The position numbers and the translations under genes are program-made. The notes under the pieces were generated by a model. It worked only from the letters and a program-made list of their open reading frames with translations. It was not told the origin of the DNA and made no database searches. Shown in pieces: positions 26,432-35,873 of a DNA stretch of 64,000 bases. The DNA lies in NCBI RefSeq assembly GCF_001648595.1, contig NZ_LBAW01000021.1:1-64000 (forward strand). Direction: 5' to 3'. Within the stretch, counting starts at the first letter, position 1; the number at the start of each line of letters is the position of its first letter. The DNA is from Legionella bozemanae. GTDB taxonomy: Bacteria > Pseudomonadota > Gammaproteobacteria > Legionellales > Legionellaceae.

Positions 26432-29050
26432 TTACAGGAGATTAGTTATTGTTTTTAACAATACCTCATTAGAAGACTGAGATTTAACTAATGCTTGGCT
26501 AACATATTTAGCATAGTCTTTACTTAGCTCTAAATTTGAGAGTACTAATACTGGGAAATGATACTTTGCCAACCAAGGCAAAATTTCTATGCCATTACCA
26601 TCAGGTAATAATAGATCTAAAATAACTAAGTCGTATCTTGTATGCTGTAACATATCTTTTGCTTCATGCAAATTACTTGCAGTAGTTACATTTGCATGTT
26701 TATTTAACAAAACTGAAATAATGTGCTGCTGCTCTACATTGTCTTCAATATGAAGAATATTGGGTTTATTCCTTCCTAAATTTTTAATTCTGCCAATTGA
26801 ATCCAATAGTGTATTAGAATCGACAGGCTTATCTAACCAATCCACTACACTGATTGCATCACCGTTTAACAAGCTGCGTCCTGTCTGGGCTATCACTGAG
26901 AGAACAATAATTGGAATATCTTTAGTATTTTGATCCGTACGAAGCTCACGAATAAAGGACACTCCATCTTGATCGGGTAAAACTAAATCCATTAATATGG
27001 CTTGATATTGATTCGACTCCAATAGTTGTTTTGCTTCTTTAACGGTTTGCGCTATATCAGTTTCATAGTTTGCGGACTCTAATAGTGCTTGTAAATAATT
27101 GGCTTGATCTTCATCATCTTCGCAAATAAGCAATTTCTGATTAGCTTGAGGAGTAACGCTCTTTTTGTTAAGGAATACCGTCCTTGGTGCATTTTCAATA
27201 AGAGGAAGGTCAAAATAAAACGTCGTATTTTCTGGGGAACTTGTAAAATTGATCCGTCCTTCGAGTTTTTCTATAATGGCTCTACTAATATTAAGGCCTA
27301 ATCCTGTACCACTTTTTCCGCGAGTGTCTGAAGAATCTGCTTGAGAGAATTTTTGAAAAATACGTGGTCTAAATTCTAAAGGAATTTCTGAGCCATAATT
27401 GCAGACTGAAACTCGAACCATTTTATCTAATTTCTCAATTGAAATGACAACATCATTCCCCTTGTTTGAAAATTTACACGCATTCGAAATTAAATTGTTT
27501 AATACTTGAATCAGGCGATCAGGATCTACTTTTACTTTAAATGAGTCAGCCAATTCGGTAAATTTTATTTTAACACCATATTTCTCAGCATACATTTTGT
27601 TGCTTTCAATAGCTTCATTTACTAAATGTTGGAGATCCTTTTCGACTAATCGAAATTCCATTTTTCCTGCTTCAATTTTTTCGATATCAAGAATATCATT
27701 GATTAATAAAAGTAGTCGTTCACAGTTATTATTTGCTATTTCGAGTAATTTTGTAACTTTCTCAGGGAAGCTGCCCAGAGTACCACTTATGAGTAATCCA
27801 AGGGATCCACGTATGGAGGTAAGAGGAGTGCGTAATTCATGGCTAACAATCGAAACAAATTCTTTTTTTAATTTTTCTGTTCTTTTAAGTTCAGTTACGT
27901 CGTGAATAACTGTCAGAGCCCCAATTACTTTTCCAGCTGCATTAAAAATTTTTTGTCCATCAATGATTACATCATTGACTAAATCGTTTTTAAATTTTAT
28001 CAGGAAAGGTATCCCTTGAATTTTTTCACCTTTCAGCACCTTTGCAAGTGGTGTTTTTTCATGTGTAATCAGTTCATCATTGGATGAATAAATATTAAAA
28101 TATTTAGGCAGATCTTGAATGCATTTTCCCACTACATTTGCAGATATTTTCCGATAAAGGACCTCATTGACTACCGTTATTTTACCGACCGCGTTACAGG
28201 CTATAATGCCATCCTCTAAGTTATTTAACATGGCTTTTAAAAAAGCTTTTTCATTGTTAATCATTTTCTTATAAGTACTTGTTATGAGTGCCAAAATCAA
28301 AATTAAAATGGTGATGCCTGCAATAAAGAAAGGCATATAACGAGTACTAATTATCTCTAAACCTGATAGAGGCATTGAATGGGCAGTAAGTGGTGTAAAG
28401 ATAGCAGCCTCCATGCCAGTATAATGCATACCACAAATAGCAACACCCATAATTAATGCACTAACGAGCTTGATGTAAAATTGTTGTCGACTTGTACCTT
28501 GATTAGCACGTAGTGCTAACCAAAGAGCTGCTTCAGCAGCAGTAATCGCTATAATAATTGAAAGAATAAATAAACCAGGTAAATAATGAATATCGACATG
28601 AATTTTCATCCCTTCCATGCCCATATAATGCATGGTTGCTATTGCAAGGCCAATTATTACCCCACCAATAATTAAGTGAGCTAATGAATAGTTCTCTTTT
28701 TGCAAAATAAACAATGCTAAAGCTGAAGCGAGTACAGCGGCTAACAAGGAAGCTACTGTCCATATCAATTCAAATTTCATGGACATCGGCATAATATAAG
28801 CTAACATGCCGATAAAATGCATAGACCAGATGCCTGCCCCCATTGCGAAAGCACCACCAACTAACCAGTAATATTTCGCTCTCTTTCGATGTTCAGTACG
28901 CAAGCTACCGACCAAATCTAATGCCACGTAGGAAGCTAAAACAGCAACGATGTAAGAGATGAATACTAATCCTGGAGAATAATGCCCATAGATAGCATTA
29001 ATTGGAATATCATCTAGCTGAAACCAGTGGCTAAGATTCATTTTTAACAT
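26432..29050 (-). CDS. MHYT-sensor hybrid histidine kinase
   Basis: An 872-residue inner-membrane sensor kinase. The N-terminal seven-helix module has the three MHYT-type signatures (WSMHFIGMLAY, IATMHYMGMEGM, GMHYTGMEAA), proposed to bind copper and sense oxygen, CO or NO. A PAS-like domain follows (about 270-390). Then come HisKA (FVSIVSHELRTPLTSIRGSL), HATPase (NNLISNACKFSNKG, GTGLGLNISRAI) and two receivers (LLICEDDEDQ...LMDLVLPDQDG and ILHIEDNVEQ...LDLLLPDGNG). No Hpt domain is in this protein; one is supplied by the GGDEF protein. First gene of a three-gene operon. Confidence 0.9.
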   Translation of the reverse strand: MLKMNLSHWFQLDDIPINAIYGHYSPGLVFISYIVAVLASYVALDLVGSLRTEHRKRAKYYWLVGGAFAMGAGIWSMHFIGMLAYIMPMSMKFELIWTVASLLAAVLASALALFILQKENYSLAHLIIGGVIIGLAIATMHYMGMEGMKIHVDIHYLPGLFILSIIIAITAAEAALWLALRANQGTSRQQFYIKLVSALIMGVAICGMHYTGMEAAIFTPLTAHSMPLSGLEIISTRYMPFFIAGITILILILALITSTYKKMINNEKAFLKAMLNNLEDGIIACNAVGKITVVNEVLYRKISANVVGKCIQDLPKYFNIYSSNDELITHEKTPLAKVLKGEKIQGIPFLIKFKNDLVNDVIIDGQKIFNAAGKVIGALTVIHDVTELKRTEKLKKEFVSIVSHELRTPLTSIRGSLGLLISGTLGSFPEKVTKLLEIANNNCERLLLLINDILDIEKIEAGKMEFRLVEKDLQHLVNEAIESNKMYAEKYGVKIKFTELADSFKVKVDPDRLIQVLNNLISNACKFSNKGNDVVISIEKLDKMVRVSVCNYGSEIPLEFRPRIFQKFSQADSSDTRGKSGTGLGLNISRAIIEKLEGRINFTSSPENTTFYFDLPLIENAPRTVFLNKKSVTPQANQKLLICEDDEDQANYLQALLESANYETDIAQTVKEAKQLLESNQYQAILMDLVLPDQDGVSFIRELRTDQNTKDIPIIVLSVIAQTGRSLLNGDAISVVDWLDKPVDSNTLLDSIGRIKNLGRNKPNILHIEDNVEQQHIISVLLNKHANVTTASNLHEAKDMLQHTRYDLVILDLLLPDGNGIEILPWLAKYHFPVLVLSNLELSKDYAKYVSQALVKSQSSNEVLLKTITNLL

Positions 29051-29470
29051 CCTGTATAATATAAACTCCTCATAGCAACTTCAGTATTATAGTAAGTTGC
29101 TCCAAAGAACTTCTTTTATATTTTAGTATTAAATAGAAATTTCTTCCTAATCTATTGTGGGGTGCAATTATGCCCTTTAGATGTAGAAATTTATGGCTTT
29201 ATGAATACTATAGCGCAGTACAATTATTAAGTGAGGAACAGTGTTTAGTTGAGTTTATTTTAGATGCGTCAATTTTTTGACATAAGCATGAATGCTTGGG
29301 ATCAGGTCTTGTTTTTTGTCTATTTCTAGGCAGTATGCAAAAAGCAAGACCGGCTCCAGAGATGCGCAAAAAAAAAGACCAGACCCCATATACGTTACTC
29401 AATTTGCAAGTAACTTTATCATCCCCGTGTAGGTGATATTTTTATATTGGCAATGTGCTCCATCATGGAT

Positions 29471-29497
29471 TGATTCCTGCCTACGCAGGACTGACAG
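29471..29497. repeat. REP-like palindrome
   Basis: TGATTCCTGCCTACGCAGGA followed by CTGACAG is a short extragenic palindrome (CCTGCCTACGCAGG core) of the kind scattered through many gammaproteobacterial genomes. Only one copy was seen in this window. Confidence 0.45.
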
Positions 29498-29613
29498 CAT
29501 CCGTTTTCTGCTTCGCTTGACGGTTATGTGGCTTGGCCGACAATTCCTGAGGAGAAATAAAAGATTGGATGTGATGCATCGCAAGCAGGTAACTTCAGTA
29601 AGGTAGGGTGGGA

Positions 29614-29672
29614 TTTTAGACCCAACGCTAATTTAAATCACGCTACAGATTGTTGGGTCAAGATGACCCGCG
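29614..29672. repeat. Dispersed palindromic repeat, copy 1
   Basis: Ends in AGATTGTTGGGTCAAGATG followed by ACCC (29647-29669), with GACCCAACGCTAA upstream that can pair with TTGGGTC. The core is shared with copies near 33150 and 37595. Confidence 0.6.
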
Positions 29673-29808
29673 CATTTTCTTTGAGGTATGTAAACTCAAA
29701 TTCACAATACTCTCTCTTTAAGGAAGAAGGCTTAAAAACTCCTATTTAACGGTCTTAAAGCAAATAGGAGCAAAATTAACAGAGTGAAAAGAGGAAATTT
29801 TTTTCAAA

Positions 29809-30231
29809 TTAGAATGCAAAATTTCCATTATGACTATTACTCTCATGTGAGCTAGTTATAGAGCTTTTTTTCTCGCTAGATAGATTGGAAATCAAACTAA
29901 CAAAATGTTTGCATTGTCTTTGAAAAAAATCAGTACGAGAAAGGTAAAATTTGTTCATAAAACTTGTAGAGTTTAATTTGGAAACCAAATTTTGAAATTC
30001 ATCCAATTGATTTTTTGATTCCGCTTGGTTTTCTGAAACTGTTAAACTTAACTCCACTATTTCCTTATCTCGATTAAAATTTACTTTAACATGATTCAAT
30101 TTGTTTGGGGCTTCGAAGAATTCGACATTCTCCACCACTGCGCGAAAAAGTTTTAATTCACTATTAAATTCAACATAAGCTTTATTATCTCCAGGACAAT
30201 TATTTTTTATTGTTTTTGGCATATTATGCAT
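29809..30231 (-). CDS. Hypothetical protein
   Basis: A 140-residue soluble protein. The first 80 residues alternate strands (KAYVEFNSELKLFRAVVENV, LNHVKVNFNRDKEIVELSLT) and the rest is helical, ending in a Ser-rich tail (SSEKKSSITSSHESNSHNG). No signal peptide. The Ser/Glu-rich tail is the sort seen in Dot/Icm substrates, but that is weak. It stands alone between two long gene-free stretches. Confidence 0.5.
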   Translation of the reverse strand: MHNMPKTIKNNCPGDNKAYVEFNSELKLFRAVVENVEFFEAPNKLNHVKVNFNRDKEIVELSLTVSENQAESKNQLDEFQNLVSKLNSTSFMNKFYLSRTDFFQRQCKHFVSLISNLSSEKKSSITSSHESNSHNGNFAF

Positions 30232-30584
30232 AATATTTCTCGGTATTTACGATTAAAAACAAATGCTTATACATAATTTTTTAAATAAATACAAGCTTAA
30301 TCTCTGATGAACTATCACATCTACAAAGGGAAGTATATAGCAAGCACAGGTAGGTTGAGCTGAAAAATAGTCTGCATTTCAAAAGGCAGTAAAATAATCA
30401 ATGAAATTATTCGTAGTTGATCAGCGAATGTATCAAAAAAGGAAGCAAAAAATAATATCAATAAAAACAGCCATAAAATAGCAAAGAAAGTGACACTTGC
30501 TTCTTATTTGTTCACTTTCTTGCATACCAGTCAGATAAACACAGAAAATTTCCTCTAATTTTTTACTCTGCAACAACTTGGAGG
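30232..30584. other. Gene-free stretch
   Basis: About 350 AT-rich bases between two leftward genes. No gene, repeat or clear terminator was seen. Confidence 0.4.
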
Positions 30585-30908
30585 TTATTTTCTTTTCTTG
30601 GTTTGATTTCCACCTTCACTATAAATAGTTTGTTCTATTTCGCTCTCTTTCTTTTCTTGTATTTGGACTGATTCTTCAGAATGAGGCGAATCACAAACAG
30701 GGCAAGAGGATTGTTTTGATGAGCACATGTGAGAGCAAAATTTATTAAAGAGACACAAGATAACGCCTGCAGCAAATAAAGCGGCTATTCCAAGACTATC
30801 GCCAGTAAAGATAGTTAAACAGGTTGCGATAACCAATAAGATAACACCTAGTATTTCAAAGCGTAGTGCCCAGAGACAGCTTATTTTGGAACATTCCATT
30901 TTTTTCAT
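30585..30908 (-). CDS. Small membrane protein with Cys cluster
   Basis: A 107-residue protein with two hydrophobic helices (about 17-33 and 38-55), then a cytoplasmic or periplasmic tail rich in cysteine (FCSHMCSSKQSSCPVCDSPH) and finally an acidic/basic end (KKESEIEQTI...KKRK). The cysteines and histidines could bind a metal. AGGAGA lies just before the ATG on the minus strand, which supports the start. The N-terminal part resembles DUF2892-like small membrane proteins only loosely. Function unknown. Confidence 0.6.
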   Translation of the reverse strand: MKKMECSKISCLWALRFEILGVILLVIATCLTIFTGDSLGIAALFAAGVILCLFNKFCSHMCSSKQSSCPVCDSPHSEESVQIQEKKESEIEQTIYSEGGNQTKKRK

Positions 30909-31152
30909 GTTATTTCTCCTATATTACTTTCATTGATTTTAGTAGGAAAATCTATCTTTCACTAATTTTAGACTATTAGATGATTGTTGTTTCAAATAGG
31001 GCAAGAGATAAAGAAGCGAAACGATGGGCAATGAATTAATAGAAACGAATAATTTTTGTCATTTTAACAATATTGAACTATAGCTTATTAATTCAACTGA
31101 TAGTTTCTAATCACATGTTATAAAAAATTATATTGAAAGTAAGGAGACTCTG

Positions 31153-31380
31153 ATGCCATATAAAAAAATCAATGAACTACCTGATAGCGTTAAGGATAAC
31201 TTGCCTAATCACGCTCAAGAAATTTATAAGGAGGCATATAATAATGCTTGGGATCAATATGATAAACCCGAGAAAAGGCAGGGAGATCGTGACAGGGAAG
31301 AGACTGCCCATGCAGTTGCTTGGAGTGCAGTCAAAAAAGAATATGAAAAAAACTCTAAAGGAGAATGGGTAAAAAAATAG
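31153..31380 (+). CDS. chaB: ChaB family protein
   Basis: A 75-residue soluble protein matching the ChaB family over its whole length: PYKKINELPDSVKDNLPNHA, EIYKEAYNNAWDQY and ETAHAVAWSAVKKEYEK. ChaB was named as a regulator of the ChaA cation antiporter, but its real role is unclear. AAGGAGA lies seven bases before the ATG. No chaA gene is nearby. Confidence 0.9.
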   Translation: MPYKKINELPDSVKDNLPNHAQEIYKEAYNNAWDQYDKPEKRQGDRDREETAHAVAWSAVKKEYEKNSKGEWVKK

Positions 31381-31437
31381 TACCCAACTCGTGGATAACG
31401 CAGTGGTTATTATTTAATAAAATTTCATAAACTGCTA

Positions 31438-32967
31438 ATGGGTTTTTTAATGGATAATAATTTTCTGGGTCCTAAAAAAACACAAATTTGGAGCTTAAGA
31501 CAAGAACTTAGTTGTCACATTTTATTAGTGTTAATTCCTTTTGCTTTAATATTTATATTAGTAATGCATTTTACTGATTATCATTTTACATACACTTTAG
31601 ATGATCCTTATATTCATTTAACTTTGGCTAAAAATATTTGGAATGGATTTTATGGTATTAATACAGGCGAAGCATCTGCTCCTTCGTCAAGTATCCTGTG
31701 GCCATTTCTATTATCACCGTTTTCTATCTTTGGCCGTTATTTTGAGTTTTTTCCGTTACTTATAAATTTATTATGTTTGGTTGGCTTGGTTCATTTATTA
31801 TTACTGATTTTTAAAGATGTGCCTATTAATTACCGGATTTTATTAATTTTTATAATTTTGATTTCCATTAACAGCTATGGACTTGTTTTTACAGGGATGG
31901 AACATAGTTTACAAATTTTATTAGTAGTATTATGTGCTTACCCTTTATATAAGGAAAAGTGGTGTATTCAAGCCAGAGATCCCCCATATTATCAAGTCGC
32001 AGCTTTGATTTTATTGCCTATGGTACGCTATGAAGGCTTAGCGTTATCAATCCCTATATTATTTTATCTTTTCTTAAAAGGTTATCGATTAAAGGCCTCT
32101 ATTGGGATTATATCGATTTTGTTTATTCTAGGTTTTTTTAGTACATTTTTATATTACAAAGGATTGGGGTTTTTACCCAGTTCAATTACTGCTAAATATA
32201 CTCCAATTGTTATTAACTTAAGAGAAAATCTAAGGCAGTATGCTTATTTATTGCTACCAATCGCAATAATAATGGTAATTTTATGGAAAAAGAATCCGCA
32301 ACTTGCTTTAGTTGTTTTTGCTGCTACAACACTACATTTTTTATTTGGTCACTATGGCTGGTTTGGAAGATATGAGGTTTATTATGTTTTATTTATTGTT
32401 ATTTTAGCACTACGCTTAGTAATTGACTTTGATTTACCACTCTTTCCGGCAGTAGTGGCATTACCATTATTTTTTTATACTCTCTCCCTTACTAATTTTT
32501 TAATACCTTTTGCATCTGCAAATATTTTCTATCAACAAGCACAAATGGCTAATATTTTCAATTTGTTAAATGAATCAATTGCTGTTAATGATTTAGGGTT
32601 AGTCTCTTTTCGAAGTCATGGAAAATATGTGCTTGACCTTTATGGTTTGGGTTCAAATGATTCGTTGAAAAGTCGTATTGCAAATCTCAATAGTACAAGC
32701 TCATATTGGATAAGCGGTTTGATGAACAAAAAAAATGTGAAATACGTTTTTATATTTGATAATTGGATTAAACATAAACCAAATTCTTGGATTAAGGTTG
32801 GGAAAATCAAGGTAAAATTTTACTGTGTAGTTACCCCAAACAATACCGTTACGCTCTATTCAGCGGATAGTATGCACGCTAAAAAATTATTTGAGGCACT
32901 AAAATCATATGAACCATATATCAACAAAGATAAAGTCGAGCTTATTATCTACCCACCAAAACAATAG
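31438..32967 (+). CDS. GT39/ArnT-like polytopic membrane protein
   Basis: A 509-residue protein with about ten hydrophobic segments and a C-terminal soluble part of about 130 residues. The first extracytoplasmic loop holds FTYTLDDPYIHLTLAKNIW; an Asp-Asp pair here is the catalytic or metal site in many GT-C glycosyltransferases, and SAPSSSILWPFLLSP follows as in related putative transferases. It probably moves a lipid-linked sugar in the inner membrane. The start may be the ATG at 31438 or the one at 31450; neither has a strong ribosome binding site. Single-gene unit. Confidence 0.6.
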   Translation: MGFLMDNNFLGPKKTQIWSLRQELSCHILLVLIPFALIFILVMHFTDYHFTYTLDDPYIHLTLAKNIWNGFYGINTGEASAPSSSILWPFLLSPFSIFGRYFEFFPLLINLLCLVGLVHLLLLIFKDVPINYRILLIFIILISINSYGLVFTGMEHSLQILLVVLCAYPLYKEKWCIQARDPPYYQVAALILLPMVRYEGLALSIPILFYLFLKGYRLKASIGIISILFILGFFSTFLYYKGLGFLPSSITAKYTPIVINLRENLRQYAYLLLPIAIIMVILWKKNPQLALVVFAATTLHFLFGHYGWFGRYEVYYVLFIVILALRLVIDFDLPLFPAVVALPLFFYTLSLTNFLIPFASANIFYQQAQMANIFNLLNESIAVNDLGLVSFRSHGKYVLDLYGLGSNDSLKSRIANLNSTSSYWISGLMNKKNVKYVFIFDNWIKHKPNSWIKVGKIKVKFYCVVTPNNTVTLYSADSMHAKKLFEALKSYEPYINKDKVELIIYPPKQ

Positions 32968-33149
32968 AGTGTCTTATCAAATCCTGGCATAAATGCTTGC
33001 AAAAAAAGTTAGAGATTTTCATTATAAATTTAAGATATTGGGGTTATTTGATTTTTGTATTGAATATAAAAGTTCAAGAGCATTCTCAAACAGGGTGCGT
33101 ATATTTTTATAAACGGGCTCAGCTATACCCTTCATTTTTTTAGGGGACC

Positions 33150-33190
33150 AGGCTAAATCGCATCAAAGATTGTTGGGTCAAAATGTCTAA
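33150..33190. repeat. Dispersed palindromic repeat, copy 2
   Basis: CAGGCTAAATCGCATCAAAG leads into AGATTGTTGGGTCAAAATG (33167-33185). The right arm is degraded (TCTAACC where copy 3 has ACCCAACC). Shares both the flank GGCTAAA and the core with copy 3. Confidence 0.6.
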
Positions 33191-33269
33191 CCTATTTGCT
33201 ATTGGCAAAAGAGATTGAAATAGGGCTATAATGGTTGAACGGATGTAATTTATCACAGGGAAGGTCCAA

Positions 33270-33443
33270 ATGAGAAAGATAGTTCAATGGTTGGTTGAAT
33301 TTCTTGATGCTATTGTTGGTGTTACGGAAGATAAACCCAATAACTGCTATATAAGTGTTTATGAGGCTCGGGAAAAATATGAAGCCGGTTTGATTAGTAT
33401 GCGCGAGTACAATGAAACCTTGGAACGGAAGGATATAATTTAA
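33270..33443 (+). CDS. 57-residue small protein with SHOCT-like tail
   Basis: A complete small gene missed by length filters. GGGAAGGT lies before the ATG at 33270 and a canonical terminator follows 13 bases after the stop. The product is MRKIVQWLVEFLDAIVGVTE, then a short linker, then YEAREKYEAGLISMREYNET. The second half is like the SHOCT helix pair (L-x-x-G-x-I-T-x-x-E-Y), often found at the C-terminus of small bacterial proteins. The first helix is amphipathic or membrane-facing. Function unknown. It directly follows a copy of the dispersed repeat. Confidence 0.65.
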   Translation: MRKIVQWLVEFLDAIVGVTEDKPNNCYISVYEAREKYEAGLISMREYNETLERKDII

Positions 33444-33455
33444 GAAACTCATAAT

Positions 33456-33477
33456 GCCCCTTTGGGGGCGATTTTTA
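33456..33477 (+). terminator. Rho-independent terminator
   Basis: GCCCC-TTTG-GGGGC followed by GATTTTT, 13 bases after the 57-residue gene. Confidence 0.85.
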
Positions 33478-33719
33478 ATCTTTTGGGCTGGCAATTTCTG
33501 AATTAACGCAAATTAATTTATTGAAACCATTTTTCACAATGAGAATGACTCATTTTCATTATCTTGTTGTGATCAAGATTTAGGAGATTTTCCAATATTA
33601 GTTTTTCTGTTATAGTACTAGTGTAATTTAATTAGAAGGATAAAATTGAAGTGGGGTATGAATGGATAATTTTTCCATACGTACCAGTATATTATAGTGA
33701 AGATGGACAATAAACATAA

Positions 33720-35870
33720 ATGGATTTTAAACGATCAGTAATTTTTGCGCTAAGTTTGCCCCTTATTATTTTCCTGGTAGCTCCTCTTGTTTTTTATTTG
33801 GGAAACCATTTTGAATTTACAACTAATCTGGCGGATACGTTACCGCTGCTTGTATTTCTTTGTATTGGTGCTACAGCAATTTTACTTGGGCTATTACTGG
33901 CAATTTCCCGGTGGCCGATGCTTTATGCAATTATTTCAGGGCTGTTGGTGGGACTTGCGTTATCTTCCTGGGTGCAAAGCCAACTTTTTGCGTGGGACTT
34001 TGGTCCGTTAGATGGAAATGGAGTCAACTGGAGTAAATGGAGCACTCATGCCAATTTAGAGTTGCTAGCCTGGTTGTTTCTTGTTAGTGTTGCTATCACT
34101 CTGGCTTTTCGAGCAAGAAATAAGTTACTTATTTTGGCACAGGGCAGCTTGCTGTTAGGTGTTCTGTCACTAATTACTGCCTGGGTGAGTTCGGACTACC
34201 ATCCTAAGAAAAGTGTCCAAGCTGCAAAGAGTCTTTTTTCCTTCCACGAGAAGAATAATAAGATCCTGATAATCCTGGATAGTTTTCAATCTGATATTTT
34301 TAATGAGATAGCACAGAATTGGCCTGAGGAAGTGGCCTTTTTGCGTGGGTTCACTTTTTATCCAAACACGCTTGGTGGTTATCCAAGCACTATTGCTTCT
34401 TTACCATTAATTCTGACAGGTAAATTTTACAAAAATGAAATTCCACTAAAGGATTGGCTGAAGGCAAACTATACAACCTTAAATATAGCTGATTACCATA
34501 TTGAGAAAGGATACGGAGCCAGTATTATTTCAATCATCCCGTATAAATATTTTGAGGGTATTAAAGCTAAAAAAGCATTCATGGCGTCTGTTGGGGATGA
34601 AACTTGGGCGGGGATTAGTAAGCAACAATTGTTATTGCTAAATGGGGGGCTATTTCGAGTTGCACCAACCAAACTAAAACCTGAACTTTATGATAAAGAC
34701 CACTGGCTTTTCTTGAAACTAACCACTGATGATACATTACCCCCAGGTAGGAATGGTGATGATTTGCGCTTTTTGAACGCCCTCAAAAAGAACGCTAAAA
34801 TTAATTCTAATAAACAGGGTGAGTTCAAATTGTATCATTATGCAGGTACTCATTCCCCTTCTCAGGTTAATGAATTGTTTAAATATGAAAAAGATATGCC
34901 TGCGACAAAGGACTCTTATGTGCGTCATGCGCGAGGCGTTTTGCGATTTTTGCGCAGTAATCTTGAGCTGCTTCACAAATTAGGTATTTATGATTCTGCT
35001 GAGATTGTGGTTATCGGCGATCACGGTAGGGGATTTTGGCCAGCGGATGTTCAAGGTTCTGCCGATGCATTAGATGACAATATAAATACGTATGCACTTG
35101 GTACTGCGCGTCCACTTTTTTTATATAAACCAAGCACGTCGATCACTCCACTTACCTACTCCAATAAACCGCTTCACTTAGCTGATATCGTATGCATCCT
35201 TTCTGCGAATGATGATAAGTTTGCATGTGGGGTCGATCGTTTATCAAAATTAGATGAAAAGAAAAGACGTACTTTTTTATTCTATAAATGGAGCAATCCA
35301 TATTGGAAAAAAGCGTATCTTCCACCAATGTCAGAGTATGTTATCCATGGTGATGTAAGAAATGTACAATCGTGGGAAAATCTTAATCGAGAGTATGCTG
35401 CGGGCTCCGTAAAGCAAGTAATTAAATTTGCTGAGTATAAACTTGGTATGCCTCTGAGTTTCGCCCAGGAAGGCAATGTAGCGAAATTTTTAAAGCAAGG
35501 CTGGTCTGGGCAAGAGAAAGAGCATCGATGGACCAATGGATCTAAAAGCCGGCTAGGTCTTTATGTAAAACAAGCAAAATCGAAATCCTTATCATTGCGA
35601 TTGTATGCTAAAGCGTTCCCGACCAAAGATAGAAAGCCACAACAAATCAAAGTAGTAGTCAATGGGCATCAAGTTGCTTCCTGGAGAATGCTCGAGCTGG
35701 ATTGGTTCGAAGCGACTATTCCTGCAAAAATAATAAGCAATGGATTATTGGATATAACGTTTGTTATCTCCGAGCCCACTGCTCCTAGCGAAATAAGTGA
35801 ATCTCTGGACCATCGTAAACTGGGAATTTTCGCTAAAGAGATAGTTATTGATGAAATAAAAAGAGTTTAG
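33720..35870 (+). CDS. Membrane-anchored sulfatase/phosphoethanolamine-transferase-superfamily protein
   Basis: A 716-residue protein. Five hydrophobic helices (residues 8-160) precede a periplasmic alkaline-phosphatase-fold domain (about 180-510). Its landmarks are ILIILDSFQSDIF (first metal aspartate), GGYPSTIASLPLILTG (where the nucleophile Ser/Thr lies), YHYAGTHSP and VVIGDHGRG (metal Asp-His). The last 170 residues form a strand-rich domain. Related proteins move phosphoglycerol, phosphoethanolamine or sulfate on surface glycans. It is the first of three tightly packed genes, with a methyltransferase 4 bases on and a small membrane peptide after that. Confidence 0.8.
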   Translation: MDFKRSVIFALSLPLIIFLVAPLVFYLGNHFEFTTNLADTLPLLVFLCIGATAILLGLLLAISRWPMLYAIISGLLVGLALSSWVQSQLFAWDFGPLDGNGVNWSKWSTHANLELLAWLFLVSVAITLAFRARNKLLILAQGSLLLGVLSLITAWVSSDYHPKKSVQAAKSLFSFHEKNNKILIILDSFQSDIFNEIAQNWPEEVAFLRGFTFYPNTLGGYPSTIASLPLILTGKFYKNEIPLKDWLKANYTTLNIADYHIEKGYGASIISIIPYKYFEGIKAKKAFMASVGDETWAGISKQQLLLLNGGLFRVAPTKLKPELYDKDHWLFLKLTTDDTLPPGRNGDDLRFLNALKKNAKINSNKQGEFKLYHYAGTHSPSQVNELFKYEKDMPATKDSYVRHARGVLRFLRSNLELLHKLGIYDSAEIVVIGDHGRGFWPADVQGSADALDDNINTYALGTARPLFLYKPSTSITPLTYSNKPLHLADIVCILSANDDKFACGVDRLSKLDEKKRRTFLFYKWSNPYWKKAYLPPMSEYVIHGDVRNVQSWENLNREYAAGSVKQVIKFAEYKLGMPLSFAQEGNVAKFLKQGWSGQEKEHRWTNGSKSRLGLYVKQAKSKSLSLRLYAKAFPTKDRKPQQIKVVVNGHQVASWRMLELDWFEATIPAKIISNGLLDITFVISEPTAPSEISESLDHRKLGIFAKEIVIDEIKRV

Positions 35871-35873
35871 TAT

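Larger units (their letters stand above)
29051..29808. other. Repeat-rich intergenic stretch
   Basis: About 760 bases without a convincing gene. It holds an inverted repeat of GGTCTTG/CAAGACC arms around 29305-29352, a REP-like palindrome at 29471-29497 and one copy of the dispersed palindromic repeat at 29614-29672. Short reading frames here are composed of these repeats. Confidence 0.6.

Noticed and set aside
33192..33494. A 100-residue minus-strand frame
   Set aside because: It covers the 57-residue plus-strand gene and its terminator, which have much better signals.
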